Below, piece after piece: positions 18,890-27,000 of a stretch of DNA of 64,000 nucleotides. Within the stretch, counting starts at the first letter, position 1, and each line of letters opens with the position of its first letter. The DNA is from DASWNP01 sp036399175 (GTDB lineage: Bacteria; Acidobacteriota; Blastocatellia; Pyrinomonadales; Pyrinomonadaceae): positions 62,001 through 126,000 of the forward strand of contig DASWNP010000061.1 in assembly GCA_036399175.1 (NCBI GenBank), in the 5' to 3' direction. A program made the translations under genes and the position numbers. The notes beneath the pieces were generated by a model. The model searched no databases. It was not told where the DNA came from and saw only the letters and a list, made by a program, of their open reading frames with translations.

Positions 18890-20059
18890 TTATCCTTCCG
18901 TGACGGTGTCGCCGGTTTTGAGGTTGGGGGGCGGGGCGATGATGACGCGGTCGCCGGGCGCGAGGCCGCTGGTGATTTCTACCTGTTCGCCTTCGACGAC
19001 GCCCACCATGACGAGGCGGCTCGTGCATCTGCCGTCTTCGACGACGAGAATCGTGGCGGTCGCTCCGGTGCGAAGGTCGGCTCCGGCGGGGAAGGCTGTG
19101 CGCGGAATCCAGAAGGTCTGCGCGCCCGCGAGACGCGGAAGATGTACGTTAACGGTCGTGCCGGGAATAAGCTCGATGCGTCCGACGACATCGGCGACGT
19201 AGCCGAACGTGTTGCTCTGTGCATCGGCGACGGGGTCGATGCGTCGGACGCGAGCCTGCGCGATTGGAGCATCGCTGCCCGGCAGCGTGAGTCGGACGAG
19301 GCTTCCCGTGCCGAGGCTGTATCGCTCGTTCTGCGGCAGTTGGAATCTGACCTGTAGAGGTTCGAGTTGTGAAATCTCGAAGAGCTTTTCGTTTTTAGCG
19401 ACGCTTGAGCCGAGGCTCGCGTGGCGGCGCGTGACGATGCCCGCGAGCGGCGCGCGGACGTTTCCCTTTTCGATTTCGCGCCGGACGGCCTCAACTTTCG
19501 ACTGCGCCGTTTGCGTGGCGAGGCGCGTTTTTTCCAGCTCGGAGATTGCGCCGTCGAGCCGGAACTGCGCGCGCTCAAGGTCGCGTTTGCTTGCGACGCC
19601 CTCACGAAAGAGCGCCTGCTCGCGCTCCAATTCGTTGCGGCTGATTTGGACGAGCGAGTCGTACTGCTTCTCTTCCACCTTGAGGCGTTTGACTTCAAGC
19701 TCGGCCTGTTGCAGCTCGTTGAGCTGGTCGTCGTTGCCGAGCACGGCGATAAGCTGTCCCTTCGAGACGCGCGCGCCCTCCTGCGCGTCGAGCTTTGTCA
19801 AAACTCCTTCGCGCTGCGCGAGCACGACCGCCGTGCTTTCGACCGAGACCGTCGCCGGAACGACTAGCTCGCCCTGCGCCGCCGCCGGTTGAGCCTCAAA
19901 GACCTGAACCTGAACGGGCGCGGGAGCAACCGTCACGTCCGACGACGCGCCCTCGTTTCCTATCTTCAGGCGCGACTTGCTCTCCGCCGTGCAACCGGCG
20001 AAGGCCAGGAGGCTCAGGAGAAGAGTCGGCCAGACGGCGTTTTTATGCGCTCTGTTCAT
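18890..20059 (-). CDS. Efflux-type periplasmic adaptor lipoprotein (HlyD/RND membrane fusion family)
   Basis: 389 residues with a lipoprotein signal (TLLLSLLAFAGCTAES, lipobox LAFAGC). Order: lipoyl half (LAQREGVLTKLDAQEGARV), alpha-helical hairpin (about 115-180), second lipoyl half (NVRAPLAGIVTRRHASLGSS), then beta-barrel and membrane-proximal domains (GDRVIIAPPPNLKTGDTV). Such adaptors bridge inner-membrane pumps to TolC channels. No RND pump or TolC is next to it; it directly follows the prolyl isomerase gene (4-bp gap), so it may serve peptide export together with the other adaptor. That role is inference. Confidence 0.85.
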   Translation of the reverse strand: MNRAHKNAVWPTLLLSLLAFAGCTAESKSRLKIGNEGASSDVTVAPAPVQVQVFEAQPAAAQGELVVPATVSVESTAVVLAQREGVLTKLDAQEGARVSKGQLIAVLGNDDQLNELQQAELEVKRLKVEEKQYDSLVQISRNELEREQALFREGVASKRDLERAQFRLDGAISELEKTRLATQTAQSKVEAVRREIEKGNVRAPLAGIVTRRHASLGSSVAKNEKLFEISQLEPLQVRFQLPQNERYSLGTGSLVRLTLPGSDAPIAQARVRRIDPVADAQSNTFGYVADVVGRIELIPGTTVNVHLPRLAGAQTFWIPRTAFPAGADLRTGATATILVVEDGRCTSRLVMVGVVEGEQVEITSGLAPGDRVIIAPPPNLKTGDTVTEG

Positions 20060-20063
20060 GCGC

Positions 20064-20843
20064 TCAATCCGAGGCGTCGGTGAGTATGGGCAGGCCGATT
20101 TTGGCTTTGCGGCGCTGTTCGCCGAGCCACTCGTCGAAGAGATGCGTCTCGATAGCGGCGCGCGTCTCTTCGTCGAGCGTGGCGCGTCGAACCTGTTCGA
20201 CTTTGTAAAGCGTCCATCCGTCGTCGGTCTTAAACGGGCCGACTACTTTGCCTGCGCTCGCGCCGAAGACGACGGGCTCGACAGCCGTCTCCAATTCTGC
20301 ACGGCGAAAGAGCCCCGCGTAGCCGCCCGCCGCGCGCGTCGCTTCGTCAATCGAGAACTGGCGCGCGAGCGCGTGGAAGTCTGCGCCCTCTTCGACCACC
20401 TGCACGCGCAGCTCACGCGCCACGTCTTCGCTCTCGGCGACGATGCGCGACAGCGCTGCGACATCGAAGGCGAGCCTCTGCTCGGCGAAGTGCTGCTCGA
20501 TGCGCCCTTTGGTCAACCGCTCGCGCAGCTTGCGCCGCGTCACTTCAGCTTCGAGCATCGCTTCCCAGTCTTCGTAAGAGAGGTGTTGAGCTGCGAGCCA
20601 ACGCTCGGTCGCCTCGGCGTCGTGCAGCTCGCGCGCTAGACGAAACTCGTCTGCTGCCTGCTGAAGCTCTTCGTCCGTGATTTCGACCTGCAACTCTTCG
20701 GCGGCCTGACCGACGAGCGCAGCGTCGATGGCGTCGCTCAGAAATTTCAGATTTCCGACGAACTTGGCGAGCCTCAACACTTCCGAGAGGCTCACGTCTT
20801 CGTCGTTGACCTCAAGCGCGACGTATTCACTCAGGCTCGCCAT
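20064..20843 (-). CDS. PpiC/parvulin-type peptidyl-prolyl isomerase without signal peptide
   Basis: 259 residues. An N-terminal SurA-like helical region (about 20-125, ITDEELQQAADEFRLARELH) precedes a parvulin domain with AESEDVARELRVQVVEEG, FHALARQFSIDEATRAAGGY and VVGPFKTDDGWTLYKVEQV. There is no signal peptide or lipobox, so it should act in the cytoplasm, unlike SurA or PrsA. It is 27 bp after the last precursor-peptide gene. Parvulins are known partners of some C39-type peptide export loci. A role in keeping the proline-containing precursors export-ready is inferred. Confidence 0.85.
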   Translation of the reverse strand: MASLSEYVALEVNDEDVSLSEVLRLAKFVGNLKFLSDAIDAALVGQAAEELQVEITDEELQQAADEFRLARELHDAEATERWLAAQHLSYEDWEAMLEAEVTRRKLRERLTKGRIEQHFAEQRLAFDVAALSRIVAESEDVARELRVQVVEEGADFHALARQFSIDEATRAAGGYAGLFRRAELETAVEPVVFGASAGKVVGPFKTDDGWTLYKVEQVRRATLDEETRAAIETHLFDEWLGEQRRKAKIGLPILTDASD

Positions 20844-20870
20844 TCGATGCCGACCTCGCTGACCGTAATT

Positions 20871-21056
20871 TCAGCCGCCCCTGACTCTGATACCCTTGCC
20901 GACAGCCACGCCACGCGCATCGAGATCCAACGCGTCCGTAAAATCGCCGCCCTTCACTCTCTTCTGCTCATCTTGAGAGAGCGTCTTCTCTTCCTTCGGT
21001 AAGTCCTGCACACGCGTCCGCCGTTTAGGCTCGGTCGCCTTCTTCCTCTGGGTCAT
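20871..21056 (-). CDS. Double-glycine leader precursor peptide J
   Basis: 61 residues: a 37-residue leader (RTRVQDLPK, then TLSQDEQKRVKGG) and a 24-residue tail that begins DFTDALDLDARG and ends GIRVRGG. The leader matches the nine siblings, and cleavage after GG by the C39 domain of the exporter is expected. The tail is rich in Asp and Gly, has no Cys and ends in a second GG. The ribosome binding site is weaker (AGAAAG) than those of the siblings. It is the last peptide gene, 27 bp before the prolyl isomerase. Confidence 0.8.
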   Translation of the reverse strand: MTQRKKATEPKRRTRVQDLPKEEKTLSQDEQKRVKGGDFTDALDLDARGVAVGKGIRVRGG

Positions 21057-21130
21057 CGTCGTATTCTTTCTAATTGTAGTTCAAAGTCGAGCCGTCCGCG
21101 TCCGGGCAGAAGCCTTGAAGCTCGGCCATC

Positions 21131-21316
21131 TTACATGGAGGCCATCTTTGAGACCATGTCGCCGCCGTTCAATCCCGGCGTATCGCCGAAGTTTCCGGGC
21201 GCGCCGAGGCCGCCTTTAACTTCCTTCTGCTCCTCGCGGCTCAACTCCTTCTCATCCTTCGGCAAATCTTTGACCTGTGTGCGACGCCTGTTTGTCTTCT
21301 CTTTCTTCTCCGGCAT
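21131..21316 (-). CDS. Double-glycine leader precursor peptide I
   Basis: 61 residues: leader of 36 (RTQVKDLPK, ELSREEQKEVKGG) and a 25-residue tail beginning LGAPGNFGDTPG and ending MVSKMASM. The tail is Gly-rich, with three Met and no Cys. A good ribosome binding site (AAAGGAG) stands before the ATG. Expected to be trimmed after GG and exported by the C39 ABC transporter. Confidence 0.82.
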   Translation of the reverse strand: MPEKKEKTNRRRTQVKDLPKDEKELSREEQKEVKGGLGAPGNFGDTPGLNGGDMVSKMASM

Positions 21317-21355
21317 GTCTTTCGTCTCCTTTCCTTTAAGCCTCCTGCACTCAAC

Positions 21356-21500
21356 CTAGCGCTTGGGCAAATTATCCAGGATGCTGCTGCCGCCCTTGAC
21401 CTGCTTCTGTTCGTCCTTCGAGAGCTGCTTCTCTTGCTTCGGCAACTCTTTGACCTGTGTTCGTCGCTTCGGCGTCTTGTTCTCTTTTTTGTCTGTCATT
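21356..21500 (-). pseudogene. Double-glycine precursor peptide H, frameshifted near its start
   Basis: AAAGGAG and ATG (21498-21500) are intact, and codons for RRTQVKELPK, QLSKDEQKQVKGG and the tail SSILDNLPKR then TAG (21356-21358) are present. The two are in different frames: start to stop is 145 nt. One extra base sits near an A6 run (21486-21491) or the following GAGAAAC. As written, the ATG frame gives an unrelated 42-residue peptide. Removing one A restores an exact match to sibling leaders (MTDKKENKTPKRRTQ). It may be a decayed gene, a base-call error, or a gene rescued by slippage. Confidence 0.7.
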
Positions 21501-21599
21501 GTCTCTGCTCCTTTACGAGAGGTTCGTGACGTTGAGGGTTGAAGTTAACGTTTCGATTGATGCGCCCTTTGCGGAGCGTGCTTCATGTTGCGGAAGAAC

Positions 21600-22574
21600 T
21601 TAACCGGCAATCTCGCCTTTGAGCTTGCGGAAGGGCTCGACGAGAAGACTGAGGATGCTTTTGCGCTCGGTGATGATGTCGGCGGTGACGGCGAGGCCGG
21701 GTCGGAGCGGGATGTTTTTGTTTCCGGCCTGAATGGCGCTCTGCTCGGGCGCGATGTTCACCTTGTAGAAAGAGTTTGCCTGCTCGTCGGTCTCGGCGTC
21801 GGGCGAGACGTAGGTGATGCGCCCCTCGATTGTGCCGTAGTCCTGATAAGGGAAGGCGTCGAACTTGAGCTTGACGGGCAGCCCCGTCTCGATGAGGGCG
21901 ATGTCTTTGTTGGGCACGCGCGTCTCGACGAGAAGCGGAGCGGCGGCGGGGGCGATTGAGGCGAGCGTCTGACCGGCCTGCACGACCGCGCCGGGGCTTC
22001 TGACCTCAAGCGTGGTGATGAGACCTGAGACGGGAGCAAGGATGGTCGTCTGCCGGAGCGAAGTTTCGATGGTGGCGCGCTCGCTCTCAAGGCGCGCGAT
22101 GCGGTTCTGCTGCTCAAGCGTCTGGGCGACGGGGCCGGTCGAGAGCAGTCGGCGCAGTTGCTCGCGGCTGGTGGCAATCTCTTCTCGCAGCTTCGCAAGA
22201 CGCGCGCGCAACTCTGCCGCGTCCAACTGCGCGACCGGCTGACCGCGCTCGACCCTCTCGCCCTCGCGCACGAAGACGTGTTGCACGACGCCGCCTCCGG
22301 CAGCCTGTACGGGTCGGACGTAGCCTTCGGGCACGACCGCGCCGCGCGCTTCCACCGTCACGTCAACTCGGCTCAGAGACGCCCAAAGCAGCGCCGCGAC
22401 GACGAAGCTCGTGATGATATAGACTAGCCCGCGCGCCGCCCACCAGGGCATCTGCGCGATAACGTTGGAGACTTCGGGCGACGTGTCGGGCGCTTCGGGC
22501 GGCGGCGTCCAATTCCTGCCGAGCGCGGCGAGGTCAACGGCGTCCTGAGTCGAGGAAGAATCCTGTGCGCTCAT
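21600..22574 (-). CDS. HlyD-family membrane fusion protein of the peptide exporter
   Basis: 324 residues from the ATG at 22574. A cytoplasmic N-terminus (about 1-45) is followed by a single membrane helix (GLVYIITSFVVAALLWASL), a lipoyl half (VQHVFVREGERVERGQPVAQ), a short coiled coil (LREEIATSREQLRRLL) and the second lipoyl half (TTILAPVSGLITTLEVRSPG). The end, RPGLAVTADIITERKSILSLL, is the HlyD/LcnD signature. It should join the C39 ABC transporter to an outer-membrane channel. Seven precursor genes lie upstream and three downstream in the same orientation. Confidence 0.9.
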   Translation of the reverse strand: MSAQDSSSTQDAVDLAALGRNWTPPPEAPDTSPEVSNVIAQMPWWAARGLVYIITSFVVAALLWASLSRVDVTVEARGAVVPEGYVRPVQAAGGGVVQHVFVREGERVERGQPVAQLDAAELRARLAKLREEIATSREQLRRLLSTGPVAQTLEQQNRIARLESERATIETSLRQTTILAPVSGLITTLEVRSPGAVVQAGQTLASIAPAAAPLLVETRVPNKDIALIETGLPVKLKFDAFPYQDYGTIEGRITYVSPDAETDEQANSFYKVNIAPEQSAIQAGNKNIPLRPGLAVTADIITERKSILSLLVEPFRKLKGEIAG

Positions 22575-22597
22575 CAATCCTGCCCAGACCTTCCCAC

Positions 22598-22765
22598 CTA
22601 CACGCCGGGGTTAGACCCGTCCTGCCTGCTCGGAATGATAGCCAGAGTCTCACGACCGCCTTTGACGCGCTCCTGCTCGTCGCGGCTCAACTCCTTCTGC
22701 TCTCTCAACAGCTCTTTGACCTGCGTGCGACGGCGCATGCTCTTATGCTCTCTCTTTTCGCTCAT
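22598..22765 (-). CDS. Double-glycine leader precursor peptide G
   Basis: 55 residues: MSEKREHKSM, then RTQVKELLREQ, ELSRDEQERVKGG, and an 18-residue tail RETLAIIPSRQDGSNPGV. The ribosome binding site is GAGGGG. The tail has a short hydrophobic patch followed by Pro-Ser-Arg, like several siblings. The stop is 24 bp before the HlyD start. Confidence 0.82.
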   Translation of the reverse strand: MSEKREHKSMRRRTQVKELLREQKELSRDEQERVKGGRETLAIIPSRQDGSNPGV

Positions 22766-22779
22766 CTTTCCCCTCGCAG

Positions 22780-22944
22780 TTATGTACTGCCGCTGCCGCT
22801 TCTACCTGCGGGCAGCCACTCCATCTGAATTGGCCCGCCTTTGATTTTCTTCTGCTCGTCCGTCGAGAGTTGCTTCTCTTCCTTCGGCAGCTCTTTGACC
22901 TGCGTGCGACGCTTGGGCGTCTTGTGCTCTTTCTTTTCGCTCAT
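22780..22944 (-). CDS. Double-glycine leader precursor peptide F
   Basis: 54 residues: leader with RTQVKELPKEEKQLS and DEQKKIKGG, tail PIQMEWLPAGRSGSGST (17). The ribosome binding site is GGAGG. The tail is a close paralogue of precursor B (PTFSDWMPAGRSGGSST): both have Trp, a hydrophobic residue and then PAGRSG. It is 14 bp upstream of precursor G. Confidence 0.83.
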   Translation of the reverse strand: MSEKKEHKTPKRRTQVKELPKEEKQLSTDEQKKIKGGPIQMEWLPAGRSGSGST

Positions 22945-22960
22945 CTCTTTTCCTCCATCG

Positions 22961-23122
22961 TCAAGCGCCGCTACCTTCGCTTCTGTTAATGCTGGGAAGG
23001 AAAAACGAGTTTAGCGGCCCGCCCTTGATTTTCTTCTGCTCGTCTTTGCTCAACTCCTGCTCCTGTTTGGGCAGCTCTTTGACCTGTGTGCGCCTGTTCG
23101 TCTTCTCCTGCTTCTTCGGCAT
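22961..23122 (-). CDS. Double-glycine leader precursor peptide E
   Basis: 53 residues: MPKKQEKTNR, RTQVKELPKQEQELS, KDEQKKIKGG, tail PLNSFFLPSINRSEGSGA (18). The ribosome binding site is AAGGAGAG. The tail follows the same plan as B and F: aromatic patch, Leu-Pro, then Arg-Ser and small residues. Confidence 0.83.
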   Translation of the reverse strand: MPKKQEKTNRRTQVKELPKQEQELSKDEQKKIKGGPLNSFFLPSINRSEGSGA

Positions 23123-23167
23123 CTCTGCTCTCCTTCGTCATGTGCTGATGACGATGACTTCCAAGCT

Positions 23168-23326
23168 TCAGCGTCGTTGCGCCTCGGCGGCGAGGGGCTG
23201 AGGCTCGAAGCCGCCGCCCTTCACCTTTCGCTGCTCTTCCGCCGTCAGCTCTTTTTCCTTCTTCGGCAGGTCTGTGACCCGCGTGCGTCTGTCGCTGTTC
23301 TTCGCGTCTTTCGCGTTCTTCGGCAT
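23168..23326 (-). CDS. Double-glycine leader precursor peptide D
   Basis: 52 residues: MPKNAKDAKN, RTRVTDLPKKEKELT, AEEQRKVKGG, tail GFEPQPLAAEAQRR (14, the shortest of the intact set). The ribosome binding site is GAGGAG. A run of three glycines leaves the exact cut site open by one residue. The tail has two prolines and no Cys or Trp. Confidence 0.82.
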   Translation of the reverse strand: MPKNAKDAKNSDRRTRVTDLPKKEKELTAEEQRKVKGGGFEPQPLAAEAQRR

Positions 23327-23356
23327 GATGTTCGCTCCTCGCCTCTGCCGCCAAGC

Positions 23357-23518
23357 TTACTGCTTCGGCTTGTTGGCGTACAAATCCATAGAGACGGCAG
23401 TGCCGGCGCCGCCTTTAACCTTCTGCTGCTCGTCTTTGCTCAACTCCTGCTCCTGTCTGGGGAGTTCTTTAACCTGTGTGCGGCGCTTCGACGCCTTCTG
23501 CTCTCTCTTTTCTGTCAT
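23357..23518 (-). CDS. Double-glycine leader precursor peptide C
   Basis: 53 residues: MTEKREQKAS, RTQVKELPRQEQELS, KDEQQKVKGG, tail AGTAVSMDLYANKPKQ (16). The ribosome binding site is GCGAGGAAAAG. The leader shares codons with precursors E and G, pointing to tandem duplication with divergence limited to the tail. Confidence 0.82.
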   Translation of the reverse strand: MTEKREQKASKRRTQVKELPRQEQELSKDEQQKVKGGAGTAVSMDLYANKPKQ

Positions 23519-23536
23519 CTCTCTTTTCCTCGCTCC

Positions 23537-23704
23537 TTATGTGCTACTGCCGCCGCTTCTGCCTGCCGGCATCCAATCTGAAAAGGTAGGCCCGCCTTTG
23601 ATTTTCTTCTGCTCGTCGGTGCTCAGTTGCTTCTCTTCCTTCGGTAGCTCTTTGACCTGCGTGCGACGCTTCGGCTGTTTCTCGTCTTTGGTGTTCTTAG
23701 CCAT
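23537..23704 (-). CDS. Double-glycine leader precursor peptide B
   Basis: 55 residues: MAKNTKDEKQ, RTQVKELPKEEKQLS, DEQKKIKGG, tail PTFSDWMPAGRSGGSST (17), closely similar to precursor F. The ribosome binding site is AAAGGAA. The conserved PAGRSG block in two copies suggests a selected product. Confidence 0.83.
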   Translation of the reverse strand: MAKNTKDEKQPKRRTQVKELPKEEKQLSTDEQKKIKGGPTFSDWMPAGRSGGSST

Positions 23705-23754
23705 GACCTGGTCGTTCCTTTCGCGGGGTTTGGTGTCGTCTGAAGATAGACGCG

Positions 23755-23925
23755 TTAGGCGTTGGGGTCGGTGGGTCTGTCGCCTGAGCAGATAATCTGT
23801 TTCGCGCCGCCTTTGACGTTCTTGCGCTCGTCGGGCGTCAGCTCTCGTTCAGGCTTGGGCAGGTCTTTGACCTGTGTGCGGGATTTGTTGGGGGCGTCTG
23901 TCTGTCCGGCGTTTTTGTTCTGCAT
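23755..23925 (-). CDS. Double-glycine leader precursor peptide A (contains one Cys)
   Basis: 56 residues: leader of 40 (MQNKNAGQTD, RTQVKDLPKPERELT, PDERKNVKGG) and tail AKQIICSGDRPTDPNA (16). This is the only tail with a cysteine. The ribosome binding site is AGAGAGGT. It is the first peptide gene after the exporter, 141 bp downstream of the exporter stop. Confidence 0.8.
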   Translation of the reverse strand: MQNKNAGQTDAPNKSRTQVKDLPKPERELTPDERKNVKGGAKQIICSGDRPTDPNA

Positions 23926-23997
23926 GATACCTCTCTTTATCTCCGCAGGATGCAGGGCGGGTTGTCAACGGCCAACGGGTCGGAAATTGTGCGGCGC

Positions 23998-24027
23998 AAT
24001 ATACAACAAACGCGGTGCTGGCGTTAA
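23998..24027 (-). promoter_or_regulatory. Possible internal promoter ahead of the peptide genes
   Basis: Read on the minus strand: TTAACG (24027-24022), 18 bp, TATATT (24003-23998), in the gap between the exporter and precursor A. A separate promoter would let the small peptides be made in excess of the transporter. Confidence 0.3.
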
Positions 24028-24066
24028 GACGAAAGCAGGCTTCGGTTTTGCCCACCCTTGTTTTGT

Positions 24067-27000
24067 TCAGCCTTCGAGCTGCTGGCTGTTGAGGTAGTAG
24101 TAGAGCCCCTTCTGCTGCATGAGGCTGTAGTGGTCGCCCATCTCGCGGATGGTGCCTCTGTCCATGACGATGATGAGGTCGGCGTTGCGAACGGTCGAGA
24201 GCCGGTGCGCGATGATGAGGGTGGTGCGGTCTTTGAGGATTTCGTCGAGGTTCTGCTGGATGGCGCGCTCGCTCTCGGTATCGAGGGCGCTGGTGGCTTC
24301 GTCGAAGATGAGGATGCGCGGGCGTTTGAAGAGGGCGCGGGCGATGGCGATGCGCTGTTTCTGCCCGCCGGAAAGACTCTGCCCGCGCTCGCCGATGATG
24401 GCCTCGTAGCCGTAGGGCAGCTCCGAGATGAACTCGTGCGCTCCGGCGAGCATGGCCGCGCCGACAACCTGTTCGAGCGGCGCGTCGGGGTCGCCGAAGG
24501 CGATGTTCTCGCGTATCGTCCCGGAGAAGAGAAAAACGTCCTGCGGCACGACGCCGACTTGCGAGCGCAGGCTGGAGAGAGAGACCTGCCGGAGGTCGTA
24601 GCCATCGACGAAGATGCGGCCTTCGTTCGGCTGGTGCAGGCGCAGGAGCATGTTGGCGAAGGTGGTTTTTCCCGAGCCGCTACGCCCGACGAGGGCGACC
24701 GTCTGGCCGGGCGCGATTTCAAGGTTGATGTTTTGCAGCGCGTTTTTGTCCGGGCGCGTCGGGTAGCGAAAGGTGACGTTCTCGAAGCGGATGTGGCCGC
24801 GTATGCGCGGCAGACGGATGAGTGAGCGCCCGGCAGATTCCTCTTCCGGCTTGGCGTCGAAGACTTCGTTGAGGCGCTCGAAGGCGATGTTGGTCTCCTG
24901 AAACTCGCGCCATAAATCGACGAGGTTGACGATGGGACGCGTGACGTTTGCGACCAGGAGGTTGAAGGCGACGAGCTGGCCGACGGAGAGATCGCCAGCG
25001 ATGACGAGCCGCGCGCCGTACCAGAAGAGGATGATGACGTTCAAGGTCTGAAGCAGGTTGGCGGCGGAGATGACCCACATGCCGGAGAGCGCGCTGCGAA
25101 ACTGCACGTTGAGCGATTTGACAATCAAGCCTTCCAAGTTCCAACGCATCCGGCGCTCGGCTGCCGTCGCCTTGACCGTGCCGATGCCGGTCACGAACTC
25201 GACCATGCGCGATTCGGCCTTCGCCGACTTCTCGAACGACTCGCGGAACTGTCGCTTGAAGATGGGCGTGTAGATGGCCGTCAGAGCGACGTAGCAGGGG
25301 ATGAAGAGAAGCGCGACGAGGGAGAGCCGCGCGTTGTAGTAGAGCATGAGGGCGAGGTAGACGAAAATCATCATCGTGTCGAGCACGACGCCGATGGCGC
25401 GTCCGGTGAGGAAGTCGCGGATGCGCGCGTTGTCATTGAAGCGGCGCATGATGTCGCCGACCTTGCGCTCCTCGAAGTAGCGCATCGGGAGGCTGAGGAT
25501 GTGCTTGTAGAAGTTGACGACCATCGTCATGTCGAGGCGGCGCGTGGTGTGGACGAGGAGGTAGAAGCGAAGCGCCGTCGTCGCCGTCTGAAAAAGCGCG
25601 ACGATGAGCATGCCGACGAGCAGGATGTTGAGCATCGAAGTGCTCTTGTGGACGAGCACCTTATCGACGATGACCTGCGTGAAGATGGGCGTCGCCAGGC
25701 CGAACAGTTGAAGCAGCAGAGAGGCGAGGAAGATTTCAAACAGAAGCTTGCGATACGGCCTGAGCATCGGGAGGAAGCGCCGGTAAGTCGTCTTCGATTC
25801 CTCTATCTCTTCGACCTGCGGCGTCGCTTCAAAAAGCAGGAGGTATCCTGTCCAGCCTTTTTCAAACTCCTCGCGCGAGAGCCGTCTCAGACCGATGGCC
25901 GGGTCGGCGACGACGACGCGGTCGGCGCGCGCCTCGTAGAGCACGATGTAGTGATAGCCCTCCCAATGCGCGATGGCGGGGAGGTCGATTTTGAGAAGGT
26001 GCTCGTAGGCGGCGCGGATGCCGCGCGTGTGGAAGCCGAGCGTTTCGGCAGCCTCGGCGATGCTGTGGAGCGCCGCGCCCTCGCGCGTCACGTTGACCAT
26101 GTCGCGCAGCCTGTTTATAGAGACGTGCTTGCTGTAGTAGCGCAAGACCATCGCCAGGCTGGCCGCGCCGCAGTCCATCTCGGAGAATTGCAGGAGCGCA
26201 GGATAGCGACGCGAGCGGCGCGGGTGATAGACCTCCTTCGGCGGAGGCGGAGCGTTGGGCAGCTCTTCGGTCGAAGCTAGCGCGGAGGGCGCTTCCGTTT
26301 CGGCGCGCGGGTCTGCGCCGGCGTAACCGGAGATTTTCGAGACGAGCGCGTCCTTGAACTTCGGAGTGGAAGTGAGTATCTGGTCGAAGTCCTGCTTCTC
26401 AAGGCGAAAGACGGAAGAGGGCTCCTGCGTGATGATGGAGGCGGCGCGCGGCTCGCCGGTCAGAAGCGCCAGCTCGCCGAAGGCGTCGCCCGCTTTCAGT
26501 TGAGCCAGAGTGCGCCCGCCTTCGCTCTCTTTGACGACGCGAGCGCTGCCCTGTCGAAGAATGTAGAAGGCGTCGCCGGGCTCGCCCTCGCGGATGATGT
26601 ACTGGCCTGCCGGGTAGTCGATGACGCGCATCGAGCTGAGCAGGCCGCGAATGTCCTGCGGCGCGATTGAAGAGAAGACCGTGCAGAGCTTGAGGAAGTT
26701 GCGTATGGAGATGTCGGAGATGTAGCGGTCGAAATACTCGCGCAGCTCGGGTCGCTCTTTGAGCAGGCGGTCGAAGTCTGACTTGTCGAGCTTGAGCAGG
26801 GAGAGGTCGCTGGCGGCGCGGACGGTGAAGTGTCGGCGCGAGTCTGTGAGTAGCCCCTGCTCGCCGAAGGTGTTGCCGCGCGTGAGCGTGCCGACGGTGA
26901 CTTCCTCATCGCCGTTGTTTTGCGAGACGACGCGCGCGCGTCCCGAATAGACGACGTAGAAACAGTCGGCCACGTCGCCCGCACGGCAGATGGTCTGGCC

